From: Winogradskyella haliclonae
GTDB taxonomy: Bacteria; Bacteroidota; Bacteroidia; Flavobacteriales; Flavobacteriaceae
DNA length: 64,000 bases
Assembly (NCBI RefSeq): GCF_014635865.1
Contig: NZ_BMDQ01000001.1
Span: 434,001 to 498,000, forward strand
Direction of reading: 5' to 3'
Made by a program: the position numbers and the translations under genes. Every line of letters begins with the position of its first letter. The stretch's first letter is position 1. The notes under the pieces were generated by a model. It searched no databases, was not told the DNA's origin, and saw only the letters and a program-made list of their open reading frames with translations. Shown here piece by piece: positions 26,545-35,990 of the stretch.

Positions 26545-28545
26545 CTATTTGTAAGAACGTTCTTTTACTTCTATGTTTTCGTATTTTAATTCTTCTTTAT
26601 GGTGTACTGCTTCACTTGGTTTTCCTTTATATTCCCATGCAGAAACATACTGAAACTCTGGTCGCCTTAACGCTTCACCACCTTCTGTTTGATACTCATC
26701 TCTAAAATGACCTCCAGCAGACTCTTCACGTTCTAAAGCATCTTTTGCAAACAGCTCTCCTAATTCTAAGAAATCTGCTACTCTTCCCGCTTTTGCCAAC
26801 TCTTCATTATACTCGTTTTCTGTTCCGGGAACAAATACATCTTTATAAAACTCCTCGCGTAATTGAGCTATCTCAGAAATGGCAGATTTTAAATCTTTTT
26901 CATTACGAGCCATTCCGCATTTATTCCACATAATTTTTCCTAAACGCTTATGGAAATGGTCAACAGACTTTGTGCCTTGGTTATTGATAAGCTTATTGAT
27001 ACCTGCTCTTACGTTTTCCTCAGCTTCGTCAAACTCCTTAGTATCTGTAGGAATTGTTCCTGTTCTAATATCGTGAGCCAAATAGTCTCCAATGGTATAT
27101 GGTAAGACAAAATACCCATCCGCTAAACCTTGCATTAATGCTGAAGCACCTAAGCGGTTTGCGCCATGGTCAGAGAAATTAGCTTCACCAATAGCATATA
27201 ATCCTGGTACAGTTGTCATTAAATTATAATCTACCCAAAGTCCTCCCATTGTATAGTGTACTGCAGGATAAATCATCATTGGTGTTTCGTAAGGATTTTG
27301 ATCTACAATTTTTTCGTACATCTGAAATAAGTTTCCATACTTATTCTCTACCACTTTTTTACCAAGGTCAGTTACTAATTTGGTGTCATCAACATTTAAG
27401 CCTTTTACGTAAGCCTGTTCTTTTCCGTAACGTTCAATAGCTGAAGCAAAATCTAAGTAAACTGCTTCGCCAGTTTGGTTAACACCATAACCCGCATCGC
27501 AACGTTCTTTAGCCGCACGAGAGGCAACATCTCTAGGGACTAAGTTTCCAAATGCTGGATATCGGCGCTCTAAGTAATAATCTCTATCCTCTTCTTTTAA
27601 ATCCGTTGGTTTTAAGCTACCATTTCTAATAGCATCTACATCTTTTTTGTGCTTTGGCACCCATATACGTCCGTCATTTCTTAACGACTCTGACATCAAT
27701 GTCAATTTAGATTGATGATCTCCAGAAACAGGAATGCATGTTGGGTGAATTTGAGTATAACATGGATTTGCAAAGAATGCACCACGCTTGTGTGCTTTCC
27801 AAGCAGCAGTAACATTAGATCCCATGGCATAAGTTGAAAGGTAAAACGCATTACCGTAACCACCAGTTCCTAAAACTACAGCATGAGCAGAATGTCTTTC
27901 AATCTCTCCAGTCACTAAGTTACGTGCAATAATACCTCTTGCTTTGCCGTCTACGATAACCACGTCTAACATCTCATGACGTGTGTACATTTTTATTTTA
28001 CCACGACCAATCTGACGATTCATAGCCGCATAGGCACCTAGTAATAATTGTTGTCCTGTCTGCCCTTTAGCATAGAATGTTCTCGACACTAAAACACCAC
28101 CAAATGAGCGGTTGTCTAATAAGCCTCCATATTCTCTAGCAAAAGGTACACCTTGAGCGACACACTGATCAATAATATTTGTAGATACCTCGGCCAAACG
28201 ATGAACATTTGCCTCTCTAGATCTGTAATCGCCTCCTTTTACAGTATCGTAAAACAACCTGTATGTTGAGTCACCATCACCTTGATAGTTTTTAGCAGCA
28301 TTAATTCCTCCTTGGGCAGCAATAGAGTGTGCACGTCTTGGAGAATCTTGAAAACAAAATGCTTTTACATTATAACCTAATTCTGCAAGTGTTGCAGCAG
28401 AAGAACCACCTGCTAAACCAGTACCCACAATAATAACATCAATAAGACGCTTATTGGCAGGGTTAACGAGGTTAATATCATTTTTATGTTTTGTCCACTT
28501 GTCCGCTAAAGGACCTTCTGGTATTTTAGAATCTAATATTGACAT
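26545..28545 (-). CDS. sdhA: Succinate dehydrogenase/fumarate reductase flavoprotein subunit
   Basis: A 666-residue FAD subunit oxidising succinate to fumarate in the TCA cycle. The FAD-binding [17 protein letters not shown] is near residues 41-57, the covalent-flavin segment is [15 protein letters not shown] (about 92-106), the active-site region [10 protein letters not shown] is near 265, and the C-terminal R-x-E/H region is intact. Length suits the Bacteroidota/epsilon-type enzyme with a single di-haem cytochrome b anchor. Twelve bases downstream of sdhC. Confidence 0.96.
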   Translation of the reverse strand: MSILDSKIPEGPLADKWTKHKNDINLVNPANKRLIDVIIVGTGLAGGSSAATLAELGYNVKAFCFQDSPRRAHSIAAQGGINAAKNYQGDGDSTYRLFYDTVKGGDYRSREANVHRLAEVSTNIIDQCVAQGVPFAREYGGLLDNRSFGGVLVSRTFYAKGQTGQQLLLGAYAAMNRQIGRGKIKMYTRHEMLDVVIVDGKARGIIARNLVTGEIERHSAHAVVLGTGGYGNAFYLSTYAMGSNVTAAWKAHKRGAFFANPCYTQIHPTCIPVSGDHQSKLTLMSESLRNDGRIWVPKHKKDVDAIRNGSLKPTDLKEEDRDYYLERRYPAFGNLVPRDVASRAAKERCDAGYGVNQTGEAVYLDFASAIERYGKEQAYVKGLNVDDTKLVTDLGKKVVENKYGNLFQMYEKIVDQNPYETPMMIYPAVHYTMGGLWVDYNLMTTVPGLYAIGEANFSDHGANRLGASALMQGLADGYFVLPYTIGDYLAHDIRTGTIPTDTKEFDEAEENVRAGINKLINNQGTKSVDHFHKRLGKIMWNKCGMARNEKDLKSAISEIAQLREEFYKDVFVPGTENEYNEELAKAGRVADFLELGELFAKDALEREESAGGHFRDEYQTEGGEALRRPEFQYVSAWEYKGKPSEAVHHKEELKYENIEVKERSYK

Positions 28546-28556
28546 ATTCTATTTTT

Positions 28557-29243
28557 TTAGTGGGTGAAGTGATGAAATAATGCAATAAATACAAATCCTA
28601 AAGGAATACCAATGGCATAAACCTTACTAAAGCCTTTAAGACCGTTTGTGTATTTATTATTTGCGCCTATAGACTGAAAAGCTGAGTTAAAGCCGTGTAA
28701 TAAGTGCAGACTTAATAAAACGAATGCTATGACATAAGCACCAACTCTTAATGGGCTATGAAACTTATGTACTAGTTCTTCGTAATACCTAAAACCACTC
28801 TCAGTGTTTGCGGGGTCAATAAGACCGCTCATATCACCTGCAATATATTTTGTGTTTATCTCTGGAATCCAAAAATCTATAAAATGCAACACCAAAAAAG
28901 CTAAAATCACCGCGCCAGTTAAAAGCATGTTTCTACTCATCCAAGTAGAATTAGCTGCGCGACTTGTCTTTGCATACCCTATTTTTCTAGCTTTATTGTT
29001 TTTTATTTCTAAAACAAAGCCCATTACAAAGTGAAAAATTACACCAAAAATTAATATGGGTTGCAACACATACTGAATAACCCAAAACGTCCCCATAAAA
29101 TGAGAAACCTCATTAAAAGTGTCTGGACTGAAAACTGATAAGATATTTATAGCAAAATGTTGAAGTAAAAAAAACATGAGGAAGAGTGCCGAAAGCGCCA
29201 TGGCAAACTTTCTTCCAATCGAAGAATTTAAAATTCCGCTCAT
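28557..29243 (-). CDS. sdhC: Succinate dehydrogenase cytochrome b subunit
   Basis: A 228-residue five-helix membrane anchor, of the di-haem B. subtilis/Wolinella type that reduces menaquinone. Conserved helices contain His residues suited to haem b ligation (LLQHFAINIL, FHFVMGF, LVLHFIDFW, SLHLLHGF). Only one anchor gene is present, no sdhD. First gene of the operon, with a good promoter 29 bases upstream. Confidence 0.93.
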   Translation of the reverse strand: MSGILNSSIGRKFAMALSALFLMFFLLQHFAINILSVFSPDTFNEVSHFMGTFWVIQYVLQPILIFGVIFHFVMGFVLEIKNNKARKIGYAKTSRAANSTWMSRNMLLTGAVILAFLVLHFIDFWIPEINTKYIAGDMSGLIDPANTESGFRYYEELVHKFHSPLRVGAYVIAFVLLSLHLLHGFNSAFQSIGANNKYTNGLKGFSKVYAIGIPLGFVFIALFHHFTH

Positions 29244-29271
29244 TGTAGAATAAATCTTTTTGTTAGTCCAA

Positions 29272-29302
29272 CAAAGATACTACTCCGATAGGGTTTTGAC
29301 AA
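29272..29302 (-). promoter_or_regulatory. Promoter of the sdh operon
   Basis: On the minus strand, TTG (29302-29300), a 20-base spacer and TATCTTTG (29279-29272) match the Bacteroidota consensus. The predicted leader is about 20 bases. Confidence 0.7.
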
Positions 29303-29341
29303 CTGTGCTTGTTTCTAATTAGTTATTTAGAATGGTTATAA

Positions 29342-30592
29342 TTAAAAATCAAATCGTGGATTAACTATCGTATTGTAAATAGACCCAAAAGCGTAGTTAA
29401 ATCCAACACTTACAAAATAATTGAAGCCTGATTGAAGCTGCTGTTGTTGTAGTAATAACTCTTCGACGGTTAGATCACCGCCAGGAATATTGACTTGGTT
29501 TCTTGTGATAGAATAACTGCCGCTAACATTAAAATTAAAGCCTTTAAATAGACGCACATTTGTACTTAAAAAGAAGTTTGTTGCATTTAAAGTAGGGTCG
29601 TTTAAAAACTGATTAAAAGACACTTCAGCATTAATAGTTCCCCACTCTTGATTAATACGACCACCTAACTGAATCCCGTGCTCCCATAAAAGCTCTTCAG
29701 TCTCATTAAAAACAGAGCGCTCTATATATTCGTTATATCTAATGCCATTTCGGTAAGAAATGGTTAACTGCTTTTTTGCTGAATCTACATAATCAAAAAA
29801 ACTATACTCTAAAGCCGGTCTAAATGTTGCGAATAAGTCAAAATTACTAAAAGTCGATGTGCCTATACTTCCAAAAAAACCATAAGACCAATGGTCGTTG
29901 ATACTTAAAACATCATTAACATTTAAACGCTTGTTGTTATTAAAAACTTTAAAGTCCTCTTCTTCATCTAGATCATTAATAAATGTAAATGTGGATCTAT
30001 TTTCACCATAACGCATAAAAAGTGAAAATTTATTCTTCTCTGTCACTCGCCTTGCTGAAAGATTTACATTAAAATTACTTCTATTATTGAGCTCTTGTCC
30101 ATTAAAAAACCCATTAGCACCTACACGAAATAACCAATAATCCCAAGGGTCTTTCTCTTCAACTTCTTCCTCTTCATTTTCAGGCGTTGGGACATTTACT
30201 GCAACCTCCGCAGTGGTACCTTTGGCAATCCAAAAACGCACTAATCCAAGCTTCAAATATTCTAAAACACGCTTTCTAACCTCATCGTTGGTCATATTTG
30301 CATCAGTAGCAAACGTTAGTTTATAATTAATCGTTTCAAACTCATTCTTGCCTATAAAATCCATCTCATAACTACGGCTACCAGCACCATTACGTTGGGT
30401 TACTACGAAAATATGAACATCACTTAAATCTTGATCTCTTACAAATTGAACATTCCCAAGGTTTTGTCGTTGAAACTCGTCGTCACAACGGTCGCAATCC
30501 AAGAAGATTTTAACCTGTTCAATAGGTTCTTCTTGAGCAATAAGATGACATGAAAAGCATAGAAATGCCAGTAGAAAAAAGCGGTTTAGCAT
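29342..30592 (-). CDS. Exported beta-barrel protein of unknown function
   Basis: A 416-residue protein with signal peptide (SCHLIAQ). The N-terminal domain (about 25-125) carries a conserved FLDCDRCDDEFQRQNL motif with paired Cys and a VHIFVVTQRNG segment; then an acidic linker (ENEEEEVEEKD, about 135-145) leads into a C-terminal region of alternating amphipathic strands that ends in a typical outer-membrane strand (NPRFDF). It looks like an outer-membrane beta-barrel with a periplasmic N-terminal domain. I do not recognise a named family. Single gene. Confidence 0.75.
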   Translation of the reverse strand: MLNRFFLLAFLCFSCHLIAQEEPIEQVKIFLDCDRCDDEFQRQNLGNVQFVRDQDLSDVHIFVVTQRNGAGSRSYEMDFIGKNEFETINYKLTFATDANMTNDEVRKRVLEYLKLGLVRFWIAKGTTAEVAVNVPTPENEEEEVEEKDPWDYWLFRVGANGFFNGQELNNRSNFNVNLSARRVTEKNKFSLFMRYGENRSTFTFINDLDEEEDFKVFNNNKRLNVNDVLSINDHWSYGFFGSIGTSTFSNFDLFATFRPALEYSFFDYVDSAKKQLTISYRNGIRYNEYIERSVFNETEELLWEHGIQLGGRINQEWGTINAEVSFNQFLNDPTLNATNFFLSTNVRLFKGFNFNVSGSYSITRNQVNIPGGDLTVEELLLQQQQLQSGFNYFVSVGFNYAFGSIYNTIVNPRFDF

Positions 30593-30742
30593 ATAAATTT
30601 GATTGATGCTTGTTTATCTATGACCAAATGGCCTTATACTATAAAACGTAAAAAAATTATTTTAGTATCCTCACTAAATTATGGTACGAAACTAGAGTTT
30701 ATAACTTCAAACACTGTAAAAAATTTGCAAAAGAAATGTCAA

Positions 30743-33592
30743 TTATTTGATTTTTAAATTGGTTTTAACACCATCTATTTCAATTTTATATTCTCCTTTA
30801 GGTAAGTAATATTTTCTGTTACTAGCCTCGTTAACATCTATACTTGTATCTTCTTTCATCAAAGCTTTTCTGCCTTTTTTTGTTAGCTCTAAATTGTAAT
30901 CTGTATAATTAAAACCTTTGTCTGCTTTAACCGATATACGATTTAATTCTGCACCTTTTTCTGATACTATTTTAATCGTCTTTTCGCCTGAAGTATTGCT
31001 AAAAAACTTAATCGTAGCTTCTGGCTCAAAAGCATCTAGCCATTTGCTCCATGAACTACCCCATCGGCTGGAATGACGAATAGGATTCAATTTAAAAAGC
31101 GTCAAGGGTTTAGCCTCCATATTAGCATTCATTTGCTGTAATGGAGACACATTAGCTTTATAAATACTTCGTCCATGTGTACCTAATAATACATCTTTAG
31201 CTTCAGGCTGAATCACAATATCATGCACTGCTACATTAGGCAGGCCATTAGAGAATACTTCCCAAGATTTTCCCATATCAAAGGACACGTAAGCACCGTT
31301 GTCTGTGCCTAAATATAAGATGTTTTCATTTTCAGAATCTTCAGTAATCACATTTACTGGAGACGCCGGAATGTTACTACTAATGTTTTTCCACGTTTGA
31401 CCATAATTATCACTCATATAGACATAAACATTAAAATCATCCCAACGGTAGCCGTTAAGTGTTACATAAACACGTTCCTTTTTATGTTGAGATGCCACAA
31501 CACGACTCACCCATAAATCTTTAGGAAAACTGTTCGAAATCGTTGTCCAATTACCTCCTGCATTTTTTGTCACATGAACTAAACCATCATCGCTTCCTGT
31601 ATAGATTAATCCAAATCTGAACGGACTCTCACTAATAGATGTTAATGTGCCATAAGCGACATTTCCTTTTTTACCACCATTGGTTAAATCCTCACTAATA
31701 GCTTCCCAGTCATTCCCTTGGTTCATAGAACGCATCAATTTATTACCGCCTAAATACAAGATGTCTTGATTATGAGGTGATAGTAAAATTGGTGTTTGCC
31801 AATTAAAACGATAAGGGTTTTCGCCTAAAGTATGTTTAGGCTGAATGTATTTTTGGTCTCCTGTTTCGAGATTTAATCTAAAATAATTTCCAAACTGATA
31901 ACCCGTGTAAACAATGTCCGAATTGCGATTGTCTATCTGAATTTGCATACCATCACCACCCATAATCGATTTCCATGGATATTGCCCTCTTTGATGCCAA
32001 CTTTTATTTTCACGAGCTGTATTTGCACCTTTCCAAACCCCATTATCTTGAAGCCCACCGTAAACATTATATGGTTTTTCGTTATCTACATTAATTGCAT
32101 AAAACTGACCTACTGAAGGCGAATTATTCTTAATCCAATTTTCGCCATCGTCGTATGTGATGTTTACACCACCATCATTACCATTAACTAAATGGTTTGG
32201 GTTTTTAGGGTTGATCCAAAGTGCATGATGATCGGCATGAACATTTTCTGCGCTTATAGATTTAAATGTTTGTCCGCCATCTTTAGACTTCAGAATTGGT
32301 ACTCCATAGATATAAATATCGTCTGCATTTGCAGGAGATACGTGGATATGTCCAAAATAGTAACCATAACTAAAATAAATACCATCTAAATAAGCGTCAT
32401 GTGTTTTTTTCCAAGTTGTTCCACCATCAGTACTTTTATATACCTCTGCACCAACAACAGGCGTGTCAAACAACATAGAGTTGGCATCTTCAAGATATTT
32501 CGCCAAGTCAATAGGCTTTACATTTCCGCTACGTACCATTTGTTTCACATTTTCGGCACGGTATTTTTCTTGAAAACCGTTGGTCTTTAAAAAAGCATTC
32601 AATTTTTTGTCTTCTAGTGCTAAAAAATCTGCATTAGACATGGTTTTAAAATCATCTTTGGTTAGACCTCTCTTAGCGTCTGAGCTTGTCGAAGCGTCAT
32701 CTGGACGTCTAAATTGGCTATCATGGATGGCATAAACCGTATTGTCATCAAAAACAGCCACACCAATACGTCCAACACCTTCTCCAGTTGGAAAACCACT
32801 TCCTTCTACTGAAACTTTAGTCCACGTTTCCCCAGCATCAGTACTTTTATAAATGGCCGAATTCGTTCCATTTCCGGTAAAATTCCATGCTTTTCGGTCT
32901 TTTGTCCAAGACGTCGCAAACATGAGGTTGTAATTATTAGGGTTTTGCTGAAGGTCAATAATCCCACTCATATTATCTACAAATAGGGTTTGTTTCCAGG
33001 TTGCTCCGCCATCGGTAGTTTTGTAAATCCCGCGCTCATCGTTTTCAGAATATAAATGCCCTGTAACACCTACGGTAACCACATCTGGATTATCTGGATG
33101 AATTAATATCGGTGCAAAATGATGTGCATCCATGAGCCCCACATTGGCCCAAGTTTTTCCGTTATCTATAGATTTCAAAATGCCAATACCTGCATAAGAT
33201 GAACGTGACGCATTATTCTCACCAGTACCTACATAAATGGTTCGTGTAGGCCAATGCACAGCAATATCACCAACATTTTGTGTGTCAGAAGCATCTAAAA
33301 TAGGTTGAAACGTAGTACCGTTATTTGTAGTATGCCAAACGCCGCCAGAAGCATATCCTACATAAAATTCTGAGGACATATCAGGATTAACATCCACATC
33401 CACAACACGACCACTCATAATCGTTGGTCCAATATTTTTGAAAGGCACATTTTTAACCAATGAAGCTTCTGTCATTGCGTTTTTTTGCTCTAAAGCTTTT
33501 TTAATAGTTTCTGGAGAGGTTGCTGGTTGTTGCGCAATGGCAAATACAGAAATTAGACTTAAGACAAAGCCTAAAAATTTTGAATATTTCAT
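30743..33592 (-). CDS. Secreted BNR/Asp-box beta-propeller protein (VPS10/sortilin-like)
   Basis: A 949-residue exported protein (signal ends VFAIAQQ). It carries many Asp-box or BNR repeats of the form S-x-D-x-G-x-T-W, for example SIDNGKTW, TTDGGATW, STDAGETW, STDGGTTW, SKDGGQTF and FDMGKSW, implying a double or ten-bladed propeller of the kind found in xyloglucanase-like and sortilin-like proteins. There is a Lys/Asp-rich insert after a DDASTSSDAKRG segment; that segment is encoded by a short palindromic repeat. Start moved to 33592 because the upstream frame adds 17 residues ahead of the signal peptide. Substrate unknown. Confidence 0.85.
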   Translation of the reverse strand: MKYSKFLGFVLSLISVFAIAQQPATSPETIKKALEQKNAMTEASLVKNVPFKNIGPTIMSGRVVDVDVNPDMSSEFYVGYASGGVWHTTNNGTTFQPILDASDTQNVGDIAVHWPTRTIYVGTGENNASRSSYAGIGILKSIDNGKTWANVGLMDAHHFAPILIHPDNPDVVTVGVTGHLYSENDERGIYKTTDGGATWKQTLFVDNMSGIIDLQQNPNNYNLMFATSWTKDRKAWNFTGNGTNSAIYKSTDAGETWTKVSVEGSGFPTGEGVGRIGVAVFDDNTVYAIHDSQFRRPDDASTSSDAKRGLTKDDFKTMSNADFLALEDKKLNAFLKTNGFQEKYRAENVKQMVRSGNVKPIDLAKYLEDANSMLFDTPVVGAEVYKSTDGGTTWKKTHDAYLDGIYFSYGYYFGHIHVSPANADDIYIYGVPILKSKDGGQTFKSISAENVHADHHALWINPKNPNHLVNGNDGGVNITYDDGENWIKNNSPSVGQFYAINVDNEKPYNVYGGLQDNGVWKGANTARENKSWHQRGQYPWKSIMGGDGMQIQIDNRNSDIVYTGYQFGNYFRLNLETGDQKYIQPKHTLGENPYRFNWQTPILLSPHNQDILYLGGNKLMRSMNQGNDWEAISEDLTNGGKKGNVAYGTLTSISESPFRFGLIYTGSDDGLVHVTKNAGGNWTTISNSFPKDLWVSRVVASQHKKERVYVTLNGYRWDDFNVYVYMSDNYGQTWKNISSNIPASPVNVITEDSENENILYLGTDNGAYVSFDMGKSWEVFSNGLPNVAVHDIVIQPEAKDVLLGTHGRSIYKANVSPLQQMNANMEAKPLTLFKLNPIRHSSRWGSSWSKWLDAFEPEATIKFFSNTSGEKTIKIVSEKGAELNRISVKADKGFNYTDYNLELTKKGRKALMKEDTSIDVNEASNRKYYLPKGEYKIEIDGVKTNLKIK
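32680..32695 (-). repeat. Short palindromic interspersed repeat inside the BNR protein gene
   Basis: On the coding strand GCTTCGACAAGCTCAG, which folds GCTT/AAGC around CGAC. A 15/16 copy occurs at 35602-35617 in an unrelated gene. It encodes Ala-Ser-Thr-Ser-Ser in frame, at a hydrophilic insert. Confidence 0.6.
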
Positions 33593-33696
33593 GGTGGTTA
33601 GTTTATAAGGATTCAAGTTAAAAATAAACCCATTACCTACCATAAGTATAAACTAAAGTTTAACAAAGCACTTTAAAATTTATCATTAATTATTTG

Positions 33697-33723
33697 ATAT
33701 CATTTTTGCTTAAAAAATGATAT
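33697..33723. promoter_or_regulatory. Perfect inverted repeat in divergent intergenic region
   Basis: ATATCATTTTT (33697-33707) and AAAAATGATAT (33713-33723) are exact reverse complements around GCTTA. Since both flanking genes point away, it is unlikely to be a terminator and may be an operator upstream of the -7 box at 33761-33768. Confidence 0.45.
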
Positions 33724-33760
33724 TTATTTAATTTTTTAACATTTTTTTAAAGCTTTTGAT

Positions 33761-33768
33761 TACTTTTG
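33761..33768 (+). promoter_or_regulatory. -7 promoter element of the glycine-rich protein gene
   Basis: TACTTTTG matches TAnnTTTG; the start codon follows 29 bases later. No clear -33 TTG. Confidence 0.5.
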
Positions 33769-33797
33769 AGCGAATTAACTAACAAAATATTATTATA

Positions 33798-34097
33798 ATG
33801 GAAGAGTATTTACCTTTAATTATTCAATTAGTCAGTGGAGCCGTCGGTGGAAATGTCGCTGGTAAACTTATGAAAGGATCCTCATTAGGTACGCTATGGA
33901 ATTCTGTAGCTGGTATTCTAGGAGGTGGGCTTGGCGGTAAAGTTCTTGGAATGCTAGGTCTAGGTGGTGCTGCAGCAGCTGAAGCATCAACAGGAATGGA
34001 CCTTACTAGTATTTTAGGTAGCGTTGCTGGCGGTGGTGTTGGCGGTGGTATCTTAATGGCTATTATTGGCTTTGTTAAAAAGGCAATGGCAAAATAA
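33798..34097 (+). CDS. Small glycine-rich membrane-associated protein
   Basis: A 99-residue protein with repeated Gly-zipper segments (GAVGGNVAGKLM, GGGLGGKVLGMLGLGG, GGGVGGGILMAIIG) making two or three tightly packing helices, and a basic end (FVKKAMAK). Unknown function; such proteins often form membrane hairpins or oligomers. It has its own promoter and terminator, so it is a single-gene transcript. Confidence 0.75.
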   Translation: MEEYLPLIIQLVSGAVGGNVAGKLMKGSSLGTLWNSVAGILGGGLGGKVLGMLGLGGAAAAEASTGMDLTSILGSVAGGGVGGGILMAIIGFVKKAMAK

Positions 34098-34113
34098 CTT
34101 TTAATAATATCTT

Positions 34114-34148
34114 AAAAAAAGGCAGTCTTTAAAAGATTGCCTTTTTTT
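34114..34148 (+). terminator. Rho-independent terminator after the glycine-rich protein gene
   Basis: The arms AAAAAAAGGCAGTCTT and AAGATTGCCTTTTTTT pair with a single G-U, with a short A/T-rich loop and a terminal T-tract. Confidence 0.85.
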
Positions 34149-34164
34149 ATGCCTTTCAAAATGG

Positions 34165-34172
34165 TACTTTTG
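34165..34172 (+). promoter_or_regulatory. -7 promoter element of the aminopeptidase gene
   Basis: TACTTTTG fits TAnnTTTG, 61 bases before the ATG at 34234. The -33 region overlaps the preceding terminator and has no clear TTG. Confidence 0.45.
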
Positions 34173-34233
34173 AGATTATAACTTAGTTTAGTCTGTTTCT
34201 CCTTGTTTTAAGGAACAAAAAATAAATCTTTCT

Positions 34234-35526
34234 ATGAAGTATAATCTAATCGACCGCAATCTCTTTATAAACAATCGCAAAAATTTCGCCTCAGCCATGA
34301 AGCCAAGTAGTTTAGCGGTATTTAATTCTAACGATATTTATCCAGTAAGTGCAGATAGCACCTTACCTTTTGCGCAACACCGTGATATCTTTTATTTAAG
34401 TGGTGTAGATCAAGAAGAAAGTATTCTGGTATTATTCCCAGATTGTCCAAAAGCAAAACATCGCGAAATTTTATTCCTAAAAGAAACCAACGAACATATT
34501 GCGGTATGGGAAGGCGAAAAACTAACCAAAGAAAAAGCCTTTGAAACTTCGGGTGTCAAAACCGTGTATTGGCTTCAGGATATGGAAAAAGTCATGTTTG
34601 AACTCATGACACAATGTGATACCGTTTACATCAATACCAATGAACACTATCGTGCCAATGTAGAAACCCAAACCCGTGAAGATCGTTTTACCAAATGGCT
34701 AACTCATAAGTATCCTGCACATTCTGTTGCCAAGAGCAATCCTATTTTGCAACGTTTACGTTCGGTCAAAGATCAGATAGAATTAGATTTGATGCAGCAT
34801 GCTTGTAATATTACCGAAAAAGGGTTTAAGCGAGTGCTTAATTTTGTAAAACCAGACGTTTGGGAGTACAATATAGAAGCCGAGTTTATGCACGAGTTTT
34901 TAAATAATCGTTCTAAAGGTTTTGCGTATACGCCAATTATTGCGTCTGGTAATAATGCCAATGTCTTGCATTACATTGAGAACAATCAACAATGCAAAGC
35001 TGGCGATTTAATTTTAATGGACGTTGGCGCGGAATATGCCAATTATAGTAGTGATATGAGTCGTACAATTCCTGTTTCTGGGCGTTTTTCAGAACGGCAA
35101 AAGCAGGTGTATAATGCCGTAAATCGTGTAAAGAACGAAGCCACAAAACTATTAGTACCGGGTGCATTTTGGGAAGAATACCATGTAGAAGTTGGCAAAT
35201 TGATGACTTCAGAATTATTAGGCTTAGGTCTATTAGACAAAGCTGATGTACAAAACGAGAATCCAGATTGGCCAGCATACAAAAAATATTTTATGCATGG
35301 CACGAGTCATCATATTGGTTTAGACACTCATGATTACGGATTATTACATGAACCAATGCAAGCTAATATGGTCTTTACCGTAGAACCTGGTATTTATATT
35401 CCAGATGAAGGTTTTGGTATCCGTTTAGAAGATGATGTGGTCATCCAAAATTCTGGTGAGCCATTTAACTTAATGCGCAATATCCCAATTGAAGCTGAGG
35501 AGATTGAAGACATCATGAATGCTTAA
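34234..35526 (+). CDS. Xaa-Pro aminopeptidase (M24B, aminopeptidase P)
   Basis: A 430-residue cytoplasmic dinuclear metallopeptidase releasing N-terminal residues next to proline. The N-terminal creatinase-like domain (1-165) has FAQHRDIFYLSGVDQEES. The pita-bread catalytic domain has the metal ligands in DVGAEYANYSSDMSRT (two Asp), HGTSHHIGLDTHD (His), VEPGIY (Glu) and RLEDDV (Glu). Length is typical. Followed 3 bases later by a DUF2188 gene. Confidence 0.95.
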   Translation: MKYNLIDRNLFINNRKNFASAMKPSSLAVFNSNDIYPVSADSTLPFAQHRDIFYLSGVDQEESILVLFPDCPKAKHREILFLKETNEHIAVWEGEKLTKEKAFETSGVKTVYWLQDMEKVMFELMTQCDTVYINTNEHYRANVETQTREDRFTKWLTHKYPAHSVAKSNPILQRLRSVKDQIELDLMQHACNITEKGFKRVLNFVKPDVWEYNIEAEFMHEFLNNRSKGFAYTPIIASGNNANVLHYIENNQQCKAGDLILMDVGAEYANYSSDMSRTIPVSGRFSERQKQVYNAVNRVKNEATKLLVPGAFWEEYHVEVGKLMTSELLGLGLLDKADVQNENPDWPAYKKYFMHGTSHHIGLDTHDYGLLHEPMQANMVFTVEPGIYIPDEGFGIRLEDDVVIQNSGEPFNLMRNIPIEAEEIEDIMNA

Positions 35527-35529
35527 TCT

Positions 35530-35826
35530 ATGTCTAAACCTTCAAAATCATGGATAAATGCGCTTTCAGATATTATTAAAGTTATTCTGGAAGATTTGGG
35601 TGCTTCGACAGGCTCAGCTTCCAAAAGAACATGGCACCAACATGTGGTGCCTTACCAAGACGGTTGGGCAGTTAGGCGTGAAGGCAACAAGCGCATCACA
35701 TCCAAACACCGCAAACAATCTACCGCCATTAACAAAGCCAAGACTTTAGCTAAACGTAAAAAAGCCGATGTCATTATCCATCGCGAAAGTGGTGGTATCC
35801 GAGACCGCATAAGTTTTAAAGATTAA
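35530..35826 (+). CDS. DUF2188 domain protein
   Basis: A 98-residue basic protein. Residues 28-98 match DUF2188 (WHQHVVPYQDGWAVRREGN, then KQSTAINKAKTLAKRKKADVIIH), a small domain of unknown function often found with nucleic-acid-related or stress genes. Residues 18-26 (GASTGSASK) come from an in-frame copy of a 16-base palindromic repeat, so the N-terminal linker has been altered by that element. It directly follows the aminopeptidase gene with a 3-base gap. Confidence 0.85.
   Translation: MSKPSKSWINALSDIIKVILEDLGASTGSASKRTWHQHVVPYQDGWAVRREGNKRITSKHRKQSTAINKAKTLAKRKKADVIIHRESGGIRDRISFKD
35602..35617 (+). repeat. Short palindromic interspersed repeat inside the DUF2188 gene
   Basis: GCTTCGACAGGCTCAG, 15/16 identical to the coding-strand copy at 32695-32680, and read in the same frame (Ala-Ser-Thr-Gly-Ser). 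Confidence 0.6.
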
Positions 35827-35893
35827 TTTTGGAGCTGTAAGAATTTTTATATAATTTTAGTTCAGCTATTTAATTCACAGTTACTTACAGGTT

Positions 35894-35990
35894 AATTCGT
35901 TGTTGTACACTATATAAAATACCCAGCATTGGGTATGTTTTATTATGGTGCTTGCTATTAATTTTATCAACTAACCAAAACCAACGAATT
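35894..35990 (+). promoter_or_regulatory. Long-range inverted repeat with inner hairpin ahead of an unrecognised lipoprotein gene
   Basis: AATTCGTTG (35894-35902) is the exact reverse complement of CAACGAATT (35982-35990), which directly abuts the ATG at 35991. Between them TACCCA-GCAT-TGGGTA (35920-35935), extended by ATAAAA/TTTTAT with a 2-base bulge, forms a second hairpin. It could be an mRNA structure that hides the start codon, or the edge of an inserted cassette. Confidence 0.5.

Noticed and set aside
35894..35990. Integron attC site
   Set aside because: The arms have no matching RYYYAAC/GTTRRRY core pair in the right orientation and no integrase gene is present; treated as an inverted repeat of unknown role.
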